Notes: generated from the letters alone by a model not told the origin. 64,000 nucleotides of DNA from Isoetes taiwanensis (GCA_021234155.1 JAJEKV010000045.1:2683434-2747433), one strand, 5' to 3'. Counted from the stretch's first letter, positions 10,901 through 24,222 are shown. Translations and numbers: made by a program.

Positions 10901-10924
10901 AGGTGTATGCTATGTTTTTTATTT

Positions 10925-10972
10925 CCTACAAGAAATTTATCGCGGCGGCCAAGGCCACCGCGAACATTTCTT
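10925..10972. repeat. CACTA-like terminal fragment, copy 1
   Basis: CTACAAGAAATTTATCGCGG followed by CGGCCAAGGCCACCGCGAAC. The same ~45 bp lies at 44374-44422. CTACAAGAAA followed by GC-rich palindromic subterminal sequence is how many plant CACTA elements begin (CACTACAAGAAA), but the CA of the end is lost here. No second end or transposase is visible. Confidence 0.45.
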
Positions 10973-11331
10973 TAGTTCAAACATGTGCAATTGAACCCAC
11001 TGTTAAAGTCCAATGTTTGACAATGCAATGCCTGCACAGAAAAAAGGAAGCCAACTTTGCCAAGGAACACATTCATTGTTTTGTTTATACAAAGAAAGTT
11101 AGAAGGAAATAACAGTATATCAAACTAGGGATCGACTAGGTGCCAAGTTTATGGTTTGGCCAGAGAGTTCCATTTGAGCCCTTAATCAAAGGGTTTAGTG
11201 CCTCATAAAAGAGGGGCTTGTTAGAAGAAAGGGACGATTTTGGAGACAACACATTAGAGAAAATTTTTACTTTATTAGCGTTCATTAATGCCTGTTGAAC
11301 AATAAAACAAATTAAAAGACACAAACATTTT

Positions 11332-11751
11332 CTAAGGATTACGAACAATAAATATGAATCTATGTACAATTACAAATGAACTATTTTGAGCAAACCTCCA
11401 AAAGTACTGTGTAAAAACCTGTATAACCCATACGTCTGTGCTCGAATATCCACTATAAACCGCATGTGATATCTTCTCAATCTTTGTTTCTTGATCTATG
11501 TAGAGCTCGAAGCAAACTTTCAACAGATTTAATGCATCTTGAAGCTCTCCAATGTAGGGATTTTTTGTGTTAACTGGCAGCTTTGATTTTGGATTCTGCA
11601 AAAGAGACCAGCGCAATGTTTTATCTTCATTATCTCTGATAATATTTCTTTTTCTGATCAATGCCTTGAGACGATGAGATATGGATCTGCATTTAAGGCT
11701 GCAAAACCTATAGGCAAATTTAGAGCAGGAAGTATGAAATTTAAGCATCAC
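11332..11751 (-). other. Unrecognised minus-strand ORF with one exon-like segment
   Basis: A 139-codon ORF. The segment between a good acceptor (CTCTTTTGCAG, exon start about 11596) and about 11457 reads like real protein (NPYIGELQDALNLLKVCFEL) with heptad-like spacing. I cannot name the family. It lies downstream of the GAPDH relic on the same strand and could be an exon of another decayed gene. Confidence 0.3.
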
Positions 11752-11820
11752 AAAGCAGCTGCCAATAAAACCCTAGAAAAGAGTAATAAAAGCAGACTCC
11801 ACCATGATTGTATATTTACC

Positions 11821-11900
11821 AATTGACTTTGGACTTTGGTCCGTTTATAGGAAGTGGACAAATTGACTTTGGACTTTGGTCCGTTTATAGGAAGTGGACA
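11821..11900. repeat. Perfect 40-bp tandem duplication
   Basis: Two identical copies (11821-11860 and 11861-11900), each beginning AATTGACTTTGGACTTTGGT. The lack of any mismatch indicates a recent duplication. Confidence 0.9.
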
Positions 11901-12171
11901 TTTCCACTAGTGTCGTCGAATGAATTTATCCAAAGAACATGAATGTAAGGTTTCTCATTACATTTTCATTGCAATTTCTACATGTTACGAACCACCATCA
12001 AGTTTTTCCAAACTGACGTACCAACATGGAAAAGCAATGGCATTTTATTCACCATCTCATCGGCTTTTATTAAGAGAAACACAGTTCTTGCACATGTTAA
12101 CTTGGCAGGATATTCTGACGAGGATATAAATTATTGGCATGTTTTAATCAACGAGCCAAAAATGTAGCTCA

Positions 12172-12941
<770 letters not shown>

Positions 12942-13821
12942 CTAGGTTCAACGACACAGGATGTTAAGGTGCATACCCGTGCAACGAGATTAGCAGAACT
13001 TAGACAAATCGATTTTAGCACTTCACATTTCATACTCTTATGATTCAAGGAAGCTGCGCCCTAATCAAGCAAAGTGCAAGCAAACAATTATAGAAAACGG
13101 AGCAATGTTGTTTCAGAGATATTTGGCGGAGCATTTTTACAAATTCGGCCGTCGCGTTCTAAATACAATAGAAAAGTAGACCAGAAGAACTGCTTACCTT
13201 TGGACAACCCAAAAGAGCTTGCAATTAGGTAAATACTCCAAAACCACAGAATATGCAACAGAAGGGATCGCCTGTACGCTTTGAAGACTGCCTCGAATAC
13301 TTTCGACCAACTACAAATTTATCAAACTCGGTTCATTGGAGCCAGAGGCGGAGCCGCAAATAGATGTAGAAGCTTTGTAGAAAAATCAAAAGTATGCTAG
13401 GAGGAGGAGCTATGCCAGACCATCCACCGCCAATCTCTGCTCTTTAAGTGTGCCGAAGTAGGCCCTGATCATTTGAGTTTTTCCCATCTTTGTGTTTACC
13501 CTGCCAGACTTCTCGATTCCAGTCGCAAAGGAGTGGGAGCAGGGACGCAAATCTTGCGGACGGCTTGAATCGCCAGAGAGGGGTCATATGATTATTTTTT
13601 AAATTTTTTTTTTTTTGAAGTACACGTGTTGCGCTCAAATTTTTTCCTGAGACGGAAATATTACATCAAACAAAAAATCAAAGAGCTTTATATATGTCAT
13701 GACAATACCACTAGGATTTCAATAAATTACTGGAAAGCCATTACAAAACTACCTTCAATGAGGAAAACGAAACAAAAAGAATTAGAGCCAATAGTACAAT
13801 TAGTTTTATGTCAAATTAGGA

Positions 13822-13992
13822 TTATAAAAAATGTGGAGGATTTGATGTTCGGATATTGTGCCATGTTTGTTCTCCATAGTTAGTATACGTAAGCTTTCGC
13901 ACTTCTTTCAATGCATCTTCACTTTGGATATGCCTCTTCCTGTGGGCATCCAGGTCGACGATGACTCGTGCAATTTTGGTGCAAAGCTCGTC
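13822..13992 (-). pseudogene. Unrecognised coding-like fragment cut by element 2
   Basis: The minus strand reads DELCTKIARVIVDLDAHRKR through LKEVRKLTYTNYGEQTWHN and then stops. It is open up to the exact insertion point of element 2 (TCGTC, 13988-13992) and the flank resumes at 24809. Family unknown. It may be an exon of an older gene or transposon that the retroelement entered. Confidence 0.35.
13988..13992. other. Target-site duplication TCGTC, left
   Basis: TCGTC immediately precedes the 5' LTR and recurs at 24809-24813 immediately after the 3' LTR. Five bp is the usual footprint of Ty3/gypsy integrases. Confidence 0.9.
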
Positions 13993-14567
13993 TGTTAGTC
14001 CTGTGCCTCCTGGTACAGGACTATTCATGCATACGACAGACCAGGTCAAGCTCAAGGATCCTCAGTCAGCCACGGGTCAGCCATCCAAGGCTCCGCAGAA
14101 GACCAAGCAGCAGACCACGCAGTCAAAGCCTTTGGCCGTCAACAAGAGGCGCCGCTCAGACAAGTGACGGCCCGTCACCGCCCGCGTCAGCGTCAGCGTG
14201 ATTCTAGGTACTTCAAGAGGCACCGCCAACATTCACGCAAATCGGGCCTCCTTCGAGTCGGCGAGATCGATCGAGGTGTCTATATTGGGCCCAAGGCCAT
14301 TGTACTATATATATGAGTAGAGAGCTAGCACATGAGTTTTAGATGAGTTTTGAGTCTTGTCTCCTTCGGTTTTCTCTCTATTGCGAGCTCATGTATGTTC
14401 ATCATTGATATCAAGGAAGCTTATCATCTTTCTCTCATTTGTTCTTTTTTCTTCTTCTTCTTCTCTTCTTACAAATCCGCGTGACATAGTCCCCGGACTC
14501 TCTGTTAGATCCACGGGTCCTCAGAGGGCTTTGTCTTCGAGGAGTTCCCGAACCCGGACCCCAAACA
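13993..14567 (+). repeat. 5' LTR of element 2
   Basis: Starts TGTTAGTCC and ends CCCCAAACA. It pairs with 24223-24808 over its whole length, with scattered substitutions and small indels, so the insertion is not recent. A TATA-like TATATATATGAG (about 14309) lies in the central part and a pyrimidine-rich tract near 14450. Confidence 0.95.
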
Positions 14568-14576
14568 GCCGCCATG

Positions 14577-14596
14577 CTGGCATTGGGGTCGATTCC
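14577..14596 (+). other. Candidate primer-binding site of element 2
   Basis: TGGCATTGGGGTCGATTCCA starts about 10 bp after the LTR end. Its complement would end in CCA and contain a TCGA T-loop-like stretch, as a tRNA 3' end does. I cannot name the tRNA, and the 10-bp gap is larger than usual. Confidence 0.35.
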
Positions 14597-15159
14597 ATCC
14601 TACTTTCTTAGCCGCCATGTGCGTGTGGTAATTTCACGCCCGGAAGAACTCCTTTCTCAGACGGCTTCGCTTGGGCGCCATCGGCGGGAAAACTATTTCA
14701 TGACATGTATGGAACTGCTTATGATGACATAGAGGGAGGCCATCTTCGGCCTAGGGCTCGGTCGAGCGCCACCCACCCCTCGTGTCTGTCGTCCCGGTTC
14801 CCGCCCCAAGCGTGCAAACATTGCTCACAACCTCGGTCCCCTCATCACTATCGGGGAGCCTTATCGGGCTCAACCTTCTCAACAGTACTTTCATACCCAC
14901 GAACATGCCTACATCCATCATTCTTCGGGCCATCGCCTCTTCCTTCACAACCATCATCTCCCCGGGTGGGCACGGCTATCCACACGTCTCGCGGCGCCTA
15001 CCGGGGAATATCCTTTCCCTACGTTTCCCCCTTTGCCCTTCCTGTTTTTACAACCTTACGGATCTCAAAACCAATGCTCCGGCTACGCCCGGTTTCTCAA
15101 CCACCGTCACCCCTTCATCGGGGTCCTTCGGCACCATGCCACCTCCAACTCAACCTCAA

Positions 15160-15850
15160 TATCCTCACTATCTATCGTTTCTGTCTCCCAGCCCAAAGAC
15201 TTTCACATCTACCTTTTCGGACTCGAACCGGCTTATCCCACCTTTGGCAACACGAAAGGCAAACCGTTAGACCAAAGTGCTCGGGCCCACATGGAAGAAT
15301 TTGAGGCTCTAGCTGTCCTAAATGGTCATGCGCAAACTCAACCGAAATTCCACATCTTTTCACCACCACCTGCGTGGCTCTCCTCATCAATGGCTCATGT
15401 CCAACAAAAGCCATTGGAAACAAAGACGGTCGAAAATGCGAATCGCTTTTACGTCTCATTACGGGACCACGGATGATGATCAACTTCATCTCAAGCAACT
15501 CAATGAACTTCAACAAGAGCCCACGGAGTCTGCCCGGGATTTTGCGGATCGACTTCACATTCTGCTAAGTAAGCTCAAGGAGTACCCCACACAGAGCCAG
15601 ATTTTGGTCTGGTTTCTCCAAGGACTTCCTCCAGCTATTCGACTCATGGTGAATACTGCGTCCCAAGACTTTGGAGCGGGCTATCGACCTTGTCAATCAC
15701 TTTCGGATCAATGTTTCCTCCCGAGGCGTGGCTCTTCAAGAGCTCCCGTTCATTCCACCTGTCCATGGTTCCACAAACTGTTCAGCCTCAACACGCTAAT
15801 CCACAGTAGCAAATCAAATGCGGTGCCATATTTGCAAATACCAAGGCCAT
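15160..15850 (+). pseudogene. Gag capsid region of element 2
   Basis: The Retrotrans_gag pattern is clear at 15478-15665: ELQQEPTESARDFADRLHIL followed by LVWFLQGLPPAIRLMV. The upstream part (15160-15480) is in another frame (YLFGLEPAYPTFG, then HMEEFEALAVLNGHAQ), so at least one frameshift separates them. The product would form the virus-like particle shell. Confidence 0.8.
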
Positions 15851-15960
15851 TTGGCAAATGAGTGCAACTCCACCAATGGCCCGCCTCATTGCAAGCGATG
15901 CAACATGTGCAATCATGCCACGGAAGAGTGCACTTTCGCACTCATCCCACACCGATTCCG
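15818..15960 (+). pseudogene. Gag nucleocapsid: double CCHC zinc knuckle
   Basis: Two CX2CX4HX4C knuckles in tandem: CHICKYQGHLANEC and CKRCNMCNHATEEC, eight residues apart. They bind RNA for packaging. A frame change separates them from the downstream segment. Confidence 0.9.
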
Positions 15961-16334
15961 AACAACAAAATGGTTTATCAAGTGCAAACCACACCTCAGC
16001 AACAATCGCACTATCAGCAGCCACCACTTCAGGTGCAACCCACGCAACTCTATCAAGAGCGGGAGCAACCGGGGATCCAACCAACGTCCTCCTTTTGATC
16101 CTTCTAAAGCTCGGTGTTATCACCGCCAAGAATGGGGTCATACCACCACGGGCGTGTCCTCAACTTCCACAAGTTCGTGCGGCTTCACGGCACAAATCGG
16201 ACCACATCGGTCCGCCTCACGGCTTACCACCAACGGATTGCTAATGGCAAACAAGGCCCGAGACCAGTTCTTAAGAAGCCACCAAGAGCCAAGCAATCAC
16301 GCTATCAACCAGCTCCAAACAAATCAACCTCAAT

Positions 16335-17110
16335 TTGGATCAACAAGCACAAGAGGAAATTTTTCAGGCACTTAATCCTCCAGTCCAGCCGTCAAATTGG
16401 GTTGGTTTAGTTTCACGCCAGACCAAGGCATCACGTCCCTTGACCATTATTCCGAATGGCACGCAACCTGCCTTTGCAGTTGACACCATTCCTCATGAGG
16501 ACGAAAAAAAGGTTCACTTTGCACCTGACTTAGAGAAGCTTATGCCACATGTCATGCCCAAAGTTCGACAAAGCATTTTGAACCTCATGCAAGCTGCTGA
16601 AGGCCGCACCTTGGCAAATGTTCATGCCACCACTAGAGCTCAACAAAGACAAGATAGCCCTTCCACATCTCAACCTCCACGCTCTCAGACGTATCCCAAT
16701 ATTGCTGCCGAGGTTGACTTACTCAAAGAAGTTGCTGCTTCCCTGCCACGCACTCCCGCACCAGTGGAACCAGCAGATCCTTTTTCTCATGTGCCTCTAG
16801 AACTCCAAGAGGAGCTAGCCAAGATCAAAATTCCTTTAAGCTTGGCCACCATTTTGAAACTCTGTCCTGCTCTCAAGGACCAGTTACCACTCCCAACTGT
16901 TTTAGTTGGGGTGAAAGCTACCTCTACACCCCGGTCCATGCCACGGTGGGTAATCGACAAGTCAACCATGTTCAAATAGATGGAGGTAGCGCCATCAATC
17001 TCATCACGGATAAACTCATGAAACAAATGGGCATCACACAACTCTTTAGGTGCCCCATATGACATCAAATTGGCTAATGGCCATATCATAGCGACCTCAA
17101 AGCGTCACAC
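16335..17110 (+). pseudogene. Gag-protease linker and aspartic protease of element 2
   Basis: A conserved linker (VPLELQEELAKIKIPLSLAT, CPALKDQLPLP) precedes the protease start QIDGGSAINLITDKL at about 16975. The active-site Asp is in a DGGS context, a common plant Ty3 variant of D-S/T-G. A frameshift sits near 16945. The linker is the part that survives alone at 51930-52275. Confidence 0.75.
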
Positions 17111-17989
17111 CTATTCTTCACATCAACATTGGTGATCTCCGGCTTCCCCATGGAATTTGGAGTTTGGAAAGGCTGGCGAAGATCCGGTGACTATGAAATG
17201 CTGGTCGGCGGACCTTTTCTCCGCCGGGCAAAGAGCATCCATTCTTGGGCCGCGGACGATTAGTCATCAGCGATGGTCATCTCAATGCCACCATGGACTT
17301 GCAAGCGAGGCAGGATCATTTTGCGTTGACAATGCGGAACCCTCTCTCGGACCACCCATTCTGAAGAAGCTTCGAATATTTATCAAGTTCGGGCTCCACC
17401 GCGAGTGCGCCTCTGTCATACCCCCGAATATCGCGATCCTTGGGGAGAAATGACTCTTGTCGGGACTAGGTCGTGGCTGCTTTGCTTGACCCTACGGCTC
17501 CTTGCAATCGAATCCAACTTGGCGTTGATCGCTTTCCGGATGCTGAACCTCCCCGCAACTCCTGTTGATGTACACGCCGCTGTCATGAAGCAACCTCTGG
17601 GCGGATGAAACCGAGCAACCCCTCTTTTCACCACGCAAAGTGCCACGATCCGGTTATGCTCCAACCTCCTGCACACATTGTCCGGGATACTGAAGTCATA
17701 CCCCATATTCGGACTCCGGAAGTCGAAATTGTGGGCGCGTCGGCAACAATCAACCCGTCCGCCTGCTTTGCCGCAAATCTTCCGGCTCCTTATAAATAAC
17801 GGGCCGTCAAGCCATTCAAAAAATTCAAAACACATTTTCGCCTGGAGTTACAAAGATCTTGAGGGGAATCAACAAAAGCTTGGGGAACTCACCATTCCTA
17901 CCAAATCGATGCGACACGTGTAGCAACGGCAAGATGTGCTCAACCCTAATTACCGTGATCGCGTCAAGGCAGAAATTGACAAACTCCTT

Positions 17990-18420
17990 CTTTGCAGGTT
18001 TGATCTATGAGGTCAAACATTACGAATGGGTGAGCCCCATCGTCATTGCCCTTAAACACAATGGTAAGATCCAAGCATCAGGTGGACTATCGGAAACTCA
18101 ATCGGGCCACGGGCGTGATCATTTTCCACTTCCCTTCACGCACCGGGTTGGAAGAGGTGGTTGGACATGAGATGTACTCCTTCATGGATGGTTTCTGGCT
18201 ACAATCGGATCTCAATCAAAGAATCGGATCAACTCAAGACTACCTTCACCACCCAGGTGGGGCACTTTTTGCCTACAAGGTGGTTCCTTTTGGACTATCA
18301 AACTCTCCATCAACGTTTCAACGCATCATGCTCTCGTTTTTCATGATTTCATGAAGGAAAATCCCTTCTTGCAAATTTTTCAAGATGACTTCTCGCCTAC
18401 TGATTCCATGGCTGACCATT
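17990..18420 (+). pseudogene. Reverse transcriptase region of element 2
   Basis: Contains YEVKHYEWVSPIVIALKHN, VDYRKLN, a MYSFMDGF block, FAYKVVPFGLSNSPSTFQR and the catalytic FQDDFS box, spread across three frames by small indels. The order and spacing match element 1. Confidence 0.85.
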
Positions 18421-18599
18421 TGGATAAATTGGAACTTCGTCTTCCGAAATGTGATGAGGGCATTAGTCTCAATCCCGAGAAATGCACCTTTTGCATCACC
18501 CTACGGTGTTACGTGTAGGCCATGTTGTCGCAGCGGTATCACCACGGATCCGCCAAAATGGGTTGTGTGCTCAAGGCTCAAGCACCGGCCAATATCAAG

Positions 18600-19170
18600 G
18601 AGACACGCTCTTTCTGGGTAAGGTCAATTATTACTCCACCTTCATACGGACTAGCAGCCATTGCATCCCATTCATAAACTCCACGGGTGTGAATCTACGG
18701 GCTTGGAATTCCCGGGCGGATCTTTGCTTTCCAACGGTGAAGCTTTTGCTTACTCGAACCACCGGTACTTGTTCCTCCTCAATGGGACAAGCCCTTTCCG
18801 TTCATGTCGATGTCTCCGGCGTTTGCTATAGGAGCTGTTCTTTCTCAAGAATATGATCGCGCTGCGACAAACCAAATCGCTACGCCCGGTAGGAAACTCA
18901 ATTCTGGCTGGCGCAACTATTACGCCACTGGGCGTGAAGCTTTGGGTCTCATTTTACGGTCCAACGGCTTAGTCATTACCTTTTGGGCAGTCAAATCAAG
19001 TTCTTTGTGGACCACCAAGCACTCCTCTATTTGATCAACAAGTCCACGCCCACGGGCCGCATTGCTCGTTGGGTCCTTCTTCTCCAAGAATTTGCTCCTT
19101 TTGAAATCGTTCATAAGGTAGGCAAATCTCATGTCGTTCGGATTATCTTTCCGCATCCCACCACGGATGA
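18600..19170 (+). pseudogene. RNase H region of element 2
   Basis: LGKVNYYSTFIRTSSHCIPF, SVHVDVS and FAIGAVLSQEYD, then KFFVDHQALLYLINKSTPTG and HKVGKSHVV, in shifting frames. Equivalent to 6229-7290 of element 1. Confidence 0.8.
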
Positions 19171-19289
19171 TCCCTCAAGCTGGAGTCTCGAGGCGCCTTT
19201 CCCGATGCTCAGCTCTTTTTAGTCGCGGCAACACCACATTGGTTCCATGATTTTCAAGTACCTCCTCACGGGTGCTCTTCCACCAGAAG

Positions 19290-20333
19290 AGACGCTCTCT
19301 CCTGCCAAGCGACAATCCCGTCGCCATCAATTTCTCCGAGAGGTCCGTGACTACACCATGGTTGCAGGACATCTCTACAAAAAGGGTAAGGACACCATCC
19401 TTCGATCTTCGTGTTCTACCTCATGAAGTTCGAGATATTGTTCGAGAAGCTCATCAAGGGCTACACCCGTGCCGTTACATTACGGTCCTCACCGACTACG
19501 CCACCAAATGGGGGAAGCTTGTGCACTTCCGGAAACTTTGCTAGCAAGCCAATGACTAGGGTCCTCTATCAACAAATTATCACGCGATTCGGCTGCCCCA
19601 CCTGGTGGGTCAAGGACCGTGGTGTCCATTTCATCAATCATACTATCAAGGAGCCGACGGATTATCTCGATACATCATCACAAGAGCACACCTTACTATC
19701 CTCAAGGTAATGGTTTGGCGAGAGCACCAACAAAACTCTGGTCACCATTCTCAAAAAAATTTGTGGCTTCCTTCCATACAGTTAGCGGACAAAACTTCCC
19801 CTCTTGTTCTTTGGGCCTACAATACTTGTTTCAAGATTGCTACCGGTCACACTCCTTTTAAATTGGTTTATGGTCAGGAAGCTCTCATGCCGTTTGAATA
19901 CATCCTTCCAACACTCCGTTTTCAACTGGCTACTGCTCATAATCCACCTGCTGCACTCAAAGAACGGGTCTATCAATTAGAACAGTTGGATGAACTTCGA
20001 CGGGATGCTTATATTCGTGTTCTCCATGGACAACAGTTGCAAAAATCTTTACATGACAAACGTCTGAAGACAAAAACATTCAAAGAAGGCGATTTGGTTC
20101 TTCTTTATGATTCCAGGTACAAAAATTTTCCGGGTAAACTCAAGTTTCGTTGGCTTGGCCCTTATCAAATTGTTCAAGTGGTTAGACCAAGCGTTTTCCA
20201 ACTGGCCGAGTTAGATGGCACTCCATTACCTACATTGGTTAATGGTTTTCGTCTCAAAACATTTCATCACACAGACAGCGAAAATCAACAAACAGATACA
20301 GTTCAAGATGCAAACACCACAGAAAGTGACTAG
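19290..20333 (+). pseudogene. Integrase region of element 2
   Basis: The N-terminal and core parts are damaged: TDYATKWG, then ITRFGCPTWWVKDRGVHFIN (second catalytic Asp), and the region that should carry the Glu reads ARAPTKLW in a shifted frame. The last part (about 19790-20333) is open: WAYNTCFKIATGHTPFKLVY, then KFRWLGPYQIVQVVRP (GPY/F module), ending TTESD and stop. No chromodomain. Confidence 0.85.
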
Positions 20334-20450
20334 AAAGGCGGTATATTATATTATAGTGGAGATTTTTTTACAAAATGTGGGCGCCAGCTATTTCCGCTAT
20401 GGGCACTTTGCCTATATACAAAAGCGGGCTCGAGCCCTATCTACTAAGTC

Positions 20451-20676
20451 CTAAGAGGAAAAACCCTCTACTCGGGTTTGGAGCAGAGGTAATCGCGGAG
20501 GAGATGGTAGAGGTTACGCTCCGGATCGGCGAAGGTGCGAGAACCACCTCCATCCCGTTGGTCTTAGTCGGGATGTTCACCATCCCGGCACACCCAGATC
20601 CATTCGAATGCCACCCGGTTGTGGCGCGCCAGAGATCGAACAATTCATCTTGCATGTAACCCACTCGGCGGTTCAT
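20451..20676 (-). pseudogene. Decayed antisense small gene in element 2
   Basis: It occupies the same place and orientation as 4895-5134 in element 1. The minus strand keeps FDLW, IPTKTNGMEVVL (compare DPKTTPIEVVIHL) and the end ITSAPNPS (ITSAPNPE). The middle Cys residues and the IHL-x-W segment are lost through indels. A TATA-like CTATATAAGACGA lies upstream at 20754-20766 (minus strand). Its presence in both copies shows it was part of the family before these insertions. Confidence 0.65.
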
Positions 20677-20757
20677 TGGGCATAGTGCGATCTTCGTTCA
20701 AGCCCGGCCGGCGGCCATACCGGCGCCATCGGATGCCGCCGTTACTCTCGGTTCGTC

Positions 20758-20766
20758 TTATATAGC
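20758..20766 (-). promoter_or_regulatory. Conserved TATA box of the antisense gene in element 2
   Basis: The minus strand reads CTATATAAGACGA, the same string as at 4848-4860 in element 1, about 90 bp before the decayed reading frame. Confidence 0.5.
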
Positions 20767-21239
20767 TAATCGAGAAACTCCTTGTCGGCGTGGACCAATC
20801 ACACAAATCGCCAACGTGTTTGCAATGCAAAGGTTTGTTTCTAAAATGAGAATCTTTTCTCCGCCGCATATCTAGCCATGGTACCTTCGACACATTCCTT
20901 TTAATGATATCCCACCGAGTTGCCCGGCATTGAATGCCATTCCTTCTTTTCACGCCCGTCGAACATTAATGTGTGTCCTTTGCCACCTGTCACATCGATC
21001 CTTCTTTCGCGTCTCATCCTCCCGTTCATTGCTTCTCCCTTACGTTTTTGGGACTTAGCCAAATTTTTGCCTCTCAATACCCTTCTTGGCATCTTTTGAC
21101 ACACGGCACCATCAGCGGTTCGAGTTTAGCCCTCTTCATACCTCTTAAGCCTCGGTTTATAGCCCTAAAAAACCTTTTCGTTCTTCTGCGCCCTTGTCCT
21201 CCCTTTCGACTTTCGTCCTCCGCCTTTGAATCACTCTCT

Positions 21240-24180
21240 TCGTTTACGCAAATCGTTACCATAGCTGCCCCAAGATTTTCTACACTTCAAGCTACTGCTC
21301 CCAAGGATCAGGCTATTTTGCATCGTATCTTTCTTGGCGCCCACCTTCAGGTAGAAGCTCTTGTTGGCCCAAATAAAGAAGTCATTTGAGCATACAAGCT
21401 TTCTGAATTCTCTCAAATGGAACTTCCGGCTCCAAATCGACCCGGTTAGGCGGTTCATCGCCAATATCGTTAACGACCCAAGGGCTACACCCGCGTGGTC
21501 GATGGCACCACCATTTTCTTTGACTCAACATTTGATTTCGAGGTATTTCATATTCCCTTGCACACCCCTTGTGTATCATGGTCGCTATCACGAGGATCTC
21601 GATGTCCGCGAATTTGGTGCACACGCTTATCATGCCAATGTCCATCGATCGACCAATATCGACAAGCCTCACGAAACCTTTGTTAAATTTACGTGGCGCC
21701 AAGTTCCTTGGGTATTCTATCAAGAACACCCATATCAATAAGCCTTTCTATAACCTGGTCCTCACTGCTACACACTCCAAACACCACATAGATTGGCCCC
21801 AAATGATGTTCTATCGTCTTCTCCAAGAAATGGACCGCCTTAGGGGTACCACTTCCATTTCTGAAGTTTCGTGGGGAGGCCACTTTCAAGCCCTCATCCG
21901 TCATTACTTCCCTCCCACACCACCAAATTCTCATAATTCCACTCGGCTCCCTTCCAATAACTCACCAAGCTGGCACTTCACGCCCGTCTTCCCCTGGTCA
22001 TGTCCACAGTCCGCACACCCATGTCACTGTCTCCTCCTCCGCTACACCATCCACTTCACACCATTTTTCCCAAACATCACAAACCAGGCAACAGCCGGCT
22101 CCACCACCACAACACCCTCGTCAGTTGTTGTATCAGTATCAGCAGGATGCTCAAGCTGCGCTCTCAAGTTACAAGAATCCCAAGGCGCTCTTATGGCGGG
22201 GTTCAACGGGCACTAGAAGCCCTCGATGCGGTACACCGGGACCTTCAAGCTGCAAGCTGCCCAAGTTGCAACTTTTGAGGCCAAACTTCAAGACAAGCAT
22301 GAAGCTCTCTTACTGGGGCTCATACGGATCTCAAAAGTGCACAAGCTCAAGTCAGCCAACTTGCGGATCAACGGGCTCGGCTCAATCAGGAAATTCAGAC
22401 TCTATTGGAGCACAACAAGTCCAAAGCCACTCTCGAAAAGTACCAAGGAAGCGGATATTGCTAAGCTCAACGCCTTTGTACTCCGAACTTTGTGAAAACT
22501 TCAGCACTCAAGTTCAAAACCTTACGAGCGGACGCTCAAATTAAGCCTCCTTGGCGGCTCGGCTTTCACCACGAACCTCTCAGCTCACCTCTCTTCCAAG
22601 ATCAGCCTACGAGGTGCGAAGCGAGAAGATCTTGGATGACGCGGAGATTGCCGTTGCCCGTCTCAATACTCGGGAGAAATCCTCCTCCCAGGTCAACACT
22701 TCGTAAAGCGGGTCCGTGACCCGATCACGCATCTTTGCTTTCGAAAGGGACAACCGGATCCGTGATCTTGAACAACAGCTGCAGCAAGCTATTCAGTCTG
22801 CTGATGAGGCTCAAGCAAAACTTGACGCCCATACCGCCATTCTTAACAGAATGCCGTTGACTTTCGGTTCCCTCACGCTATCACGATTATGTGGTTGCTC
22901 GGCGCCACCTCTTCCTTTTCGAAGTGGCATGCGGTGAGGATGGCCCCGTGGATATTTCCCACGGCGGTCTGATTTTCTTGGTTGGCGAACTCTCCATTGA
23001 AGACAAAGGGTTGTCTTTGTGCCCCTTGTGGTCTTTGATCTCATACAGCGTGCCGATCCGGACTTTATCACCTTGAGTGGTTCAGCCCATGGCTTACATA
23101 TTTCATGATTTCTATCGGGTGATACACGGGAACACTTTGGAAATGGGCCGCGCCCGACTTTTTGGGTGACCCCATCGTGCAATGGGTGCTTCGGGATAAC
23201 AATCCATATCTTGCGGATCGCCGTCGGACCCAAACTCTTCATCGGGTACATGCACGAGGCTTGCCAATCATTTATCTATCGGGTAAGCGAAGCGGCTACT
23301 AAACAAATCGGGGAAGTATCTAGGACATCAGGATCTTCCCTATGCACAAATTTATATGCGACACCCACGGTTACAATCGGTTACAAGCTCGTTGGATAGC
23401 AAGGCGGTCCCCGCGGGATGGGACAACCCTCCTGTCAACTCTCGACTCTGCTTCTCTTTGGGATCGTTGGTGTCGGGCTCTTGATCCGGATCTTGTCGTC
23501 AATTCGGGGAGACCATTTCGGCAACCGCCATACGGGCATGGTTCCTTCTCCCTATGCTTCCTGGTACCTCCCGCCCCGGGTTCTGACTTCGATTGGCCTT
23601 CCTTTTTGGACCAAGGTCATGGATGGTCATGCGGGATGGACACCACCTCGGATCTCGGCCGGATCTCGGTGGGATCACGTTTTGTTCGCCGTTCACATTG
23701 GGAAGAAGGTGCCACTCTGGATACCACCACGAATTGGATCTACATTGCTAATGAGCGTGGTTGGCAACGCCCGGCGGATGCGCTTCATGGTCTTGACACC
23801 TTCTTGCAGAATGCCACCACCTCACCTGATCCTTCAGTCCATCTTCAAGCAGGATTTTGCGCTGCTCTCAAATGCATTTTGCTAAGCTCCTTAAATCGGC
23901 AGCGTCCCATTTTTTATTGCAATCCGAATGCCGATTAATCGGTGCCTTTGGCCTCGGACTGTCTCCTCATGGAATGTCGATTACATTTCTTGAGCGCGCA
24001 GCGCCCTTGAAGACATGAGTGCGCTCTCGCTTTCTTATTGATGCAGATCCCGCCCTTGGCCAAAACACTCCTCACGCTCTTCAAACACGCCGGGATCTCA
24101 TTAGCGAGTACCATAATGGTGCCGATCCTCACTCCCGTGAGGATCACTTTCGAACCAGATGGCTTCCGCCCTCGAAACAT
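21240..24180 (+). pseudogene. Post-integrase ORF (ORF3) of element 2, broken
   Basis: Same layout as in element 1. The N-terminal region has IAAPRFSTLQATAPKD and HIDWPQMMFYRLLQEMDRLR; a Gln/Ala-rich coiled coil follows at about 22130-22840 (RDLEQQLQQAIQSADEAQAK); the C-terminal region has LPFWTKVMDGHAGWTPPRIS, AGFCAALKCILLSSLNRQRP and IFYCNPNAD. Many frameshifts. Intact length would be about 1000-1200 aa. No transmembrane segment or signal peptide is evident, which argues against a simple envelope protein. Confidence 0.75.
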
Positions 24181-24212
24181 TTCCTCCTTTTTTCTTCACT
24201 CGAGTGTCGTTT

Positions 24213-24222
24213 GGTGGGGGAG
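24213..24222 (+). other. Polypurine tract of element 2
   Basis: GGTGGGGGAG abuts the TGTTAG start of the 3' LTR. Confidence 0.8.

Noticed and set aside
13444-13638. Small minus-strand ORF upstream of the GAPDH relic as its first exon
   Set aside because: No transit-peptide or NAD-binding motif (GxGRIGR) can be read in any frame.
20437-20676. Full 79-codon minus-strand ORF as an intact gene
   Set aside because: It keeps only parts of the family pattern, in shifted frames relative to the intact copy at 4895, so it is a relic.
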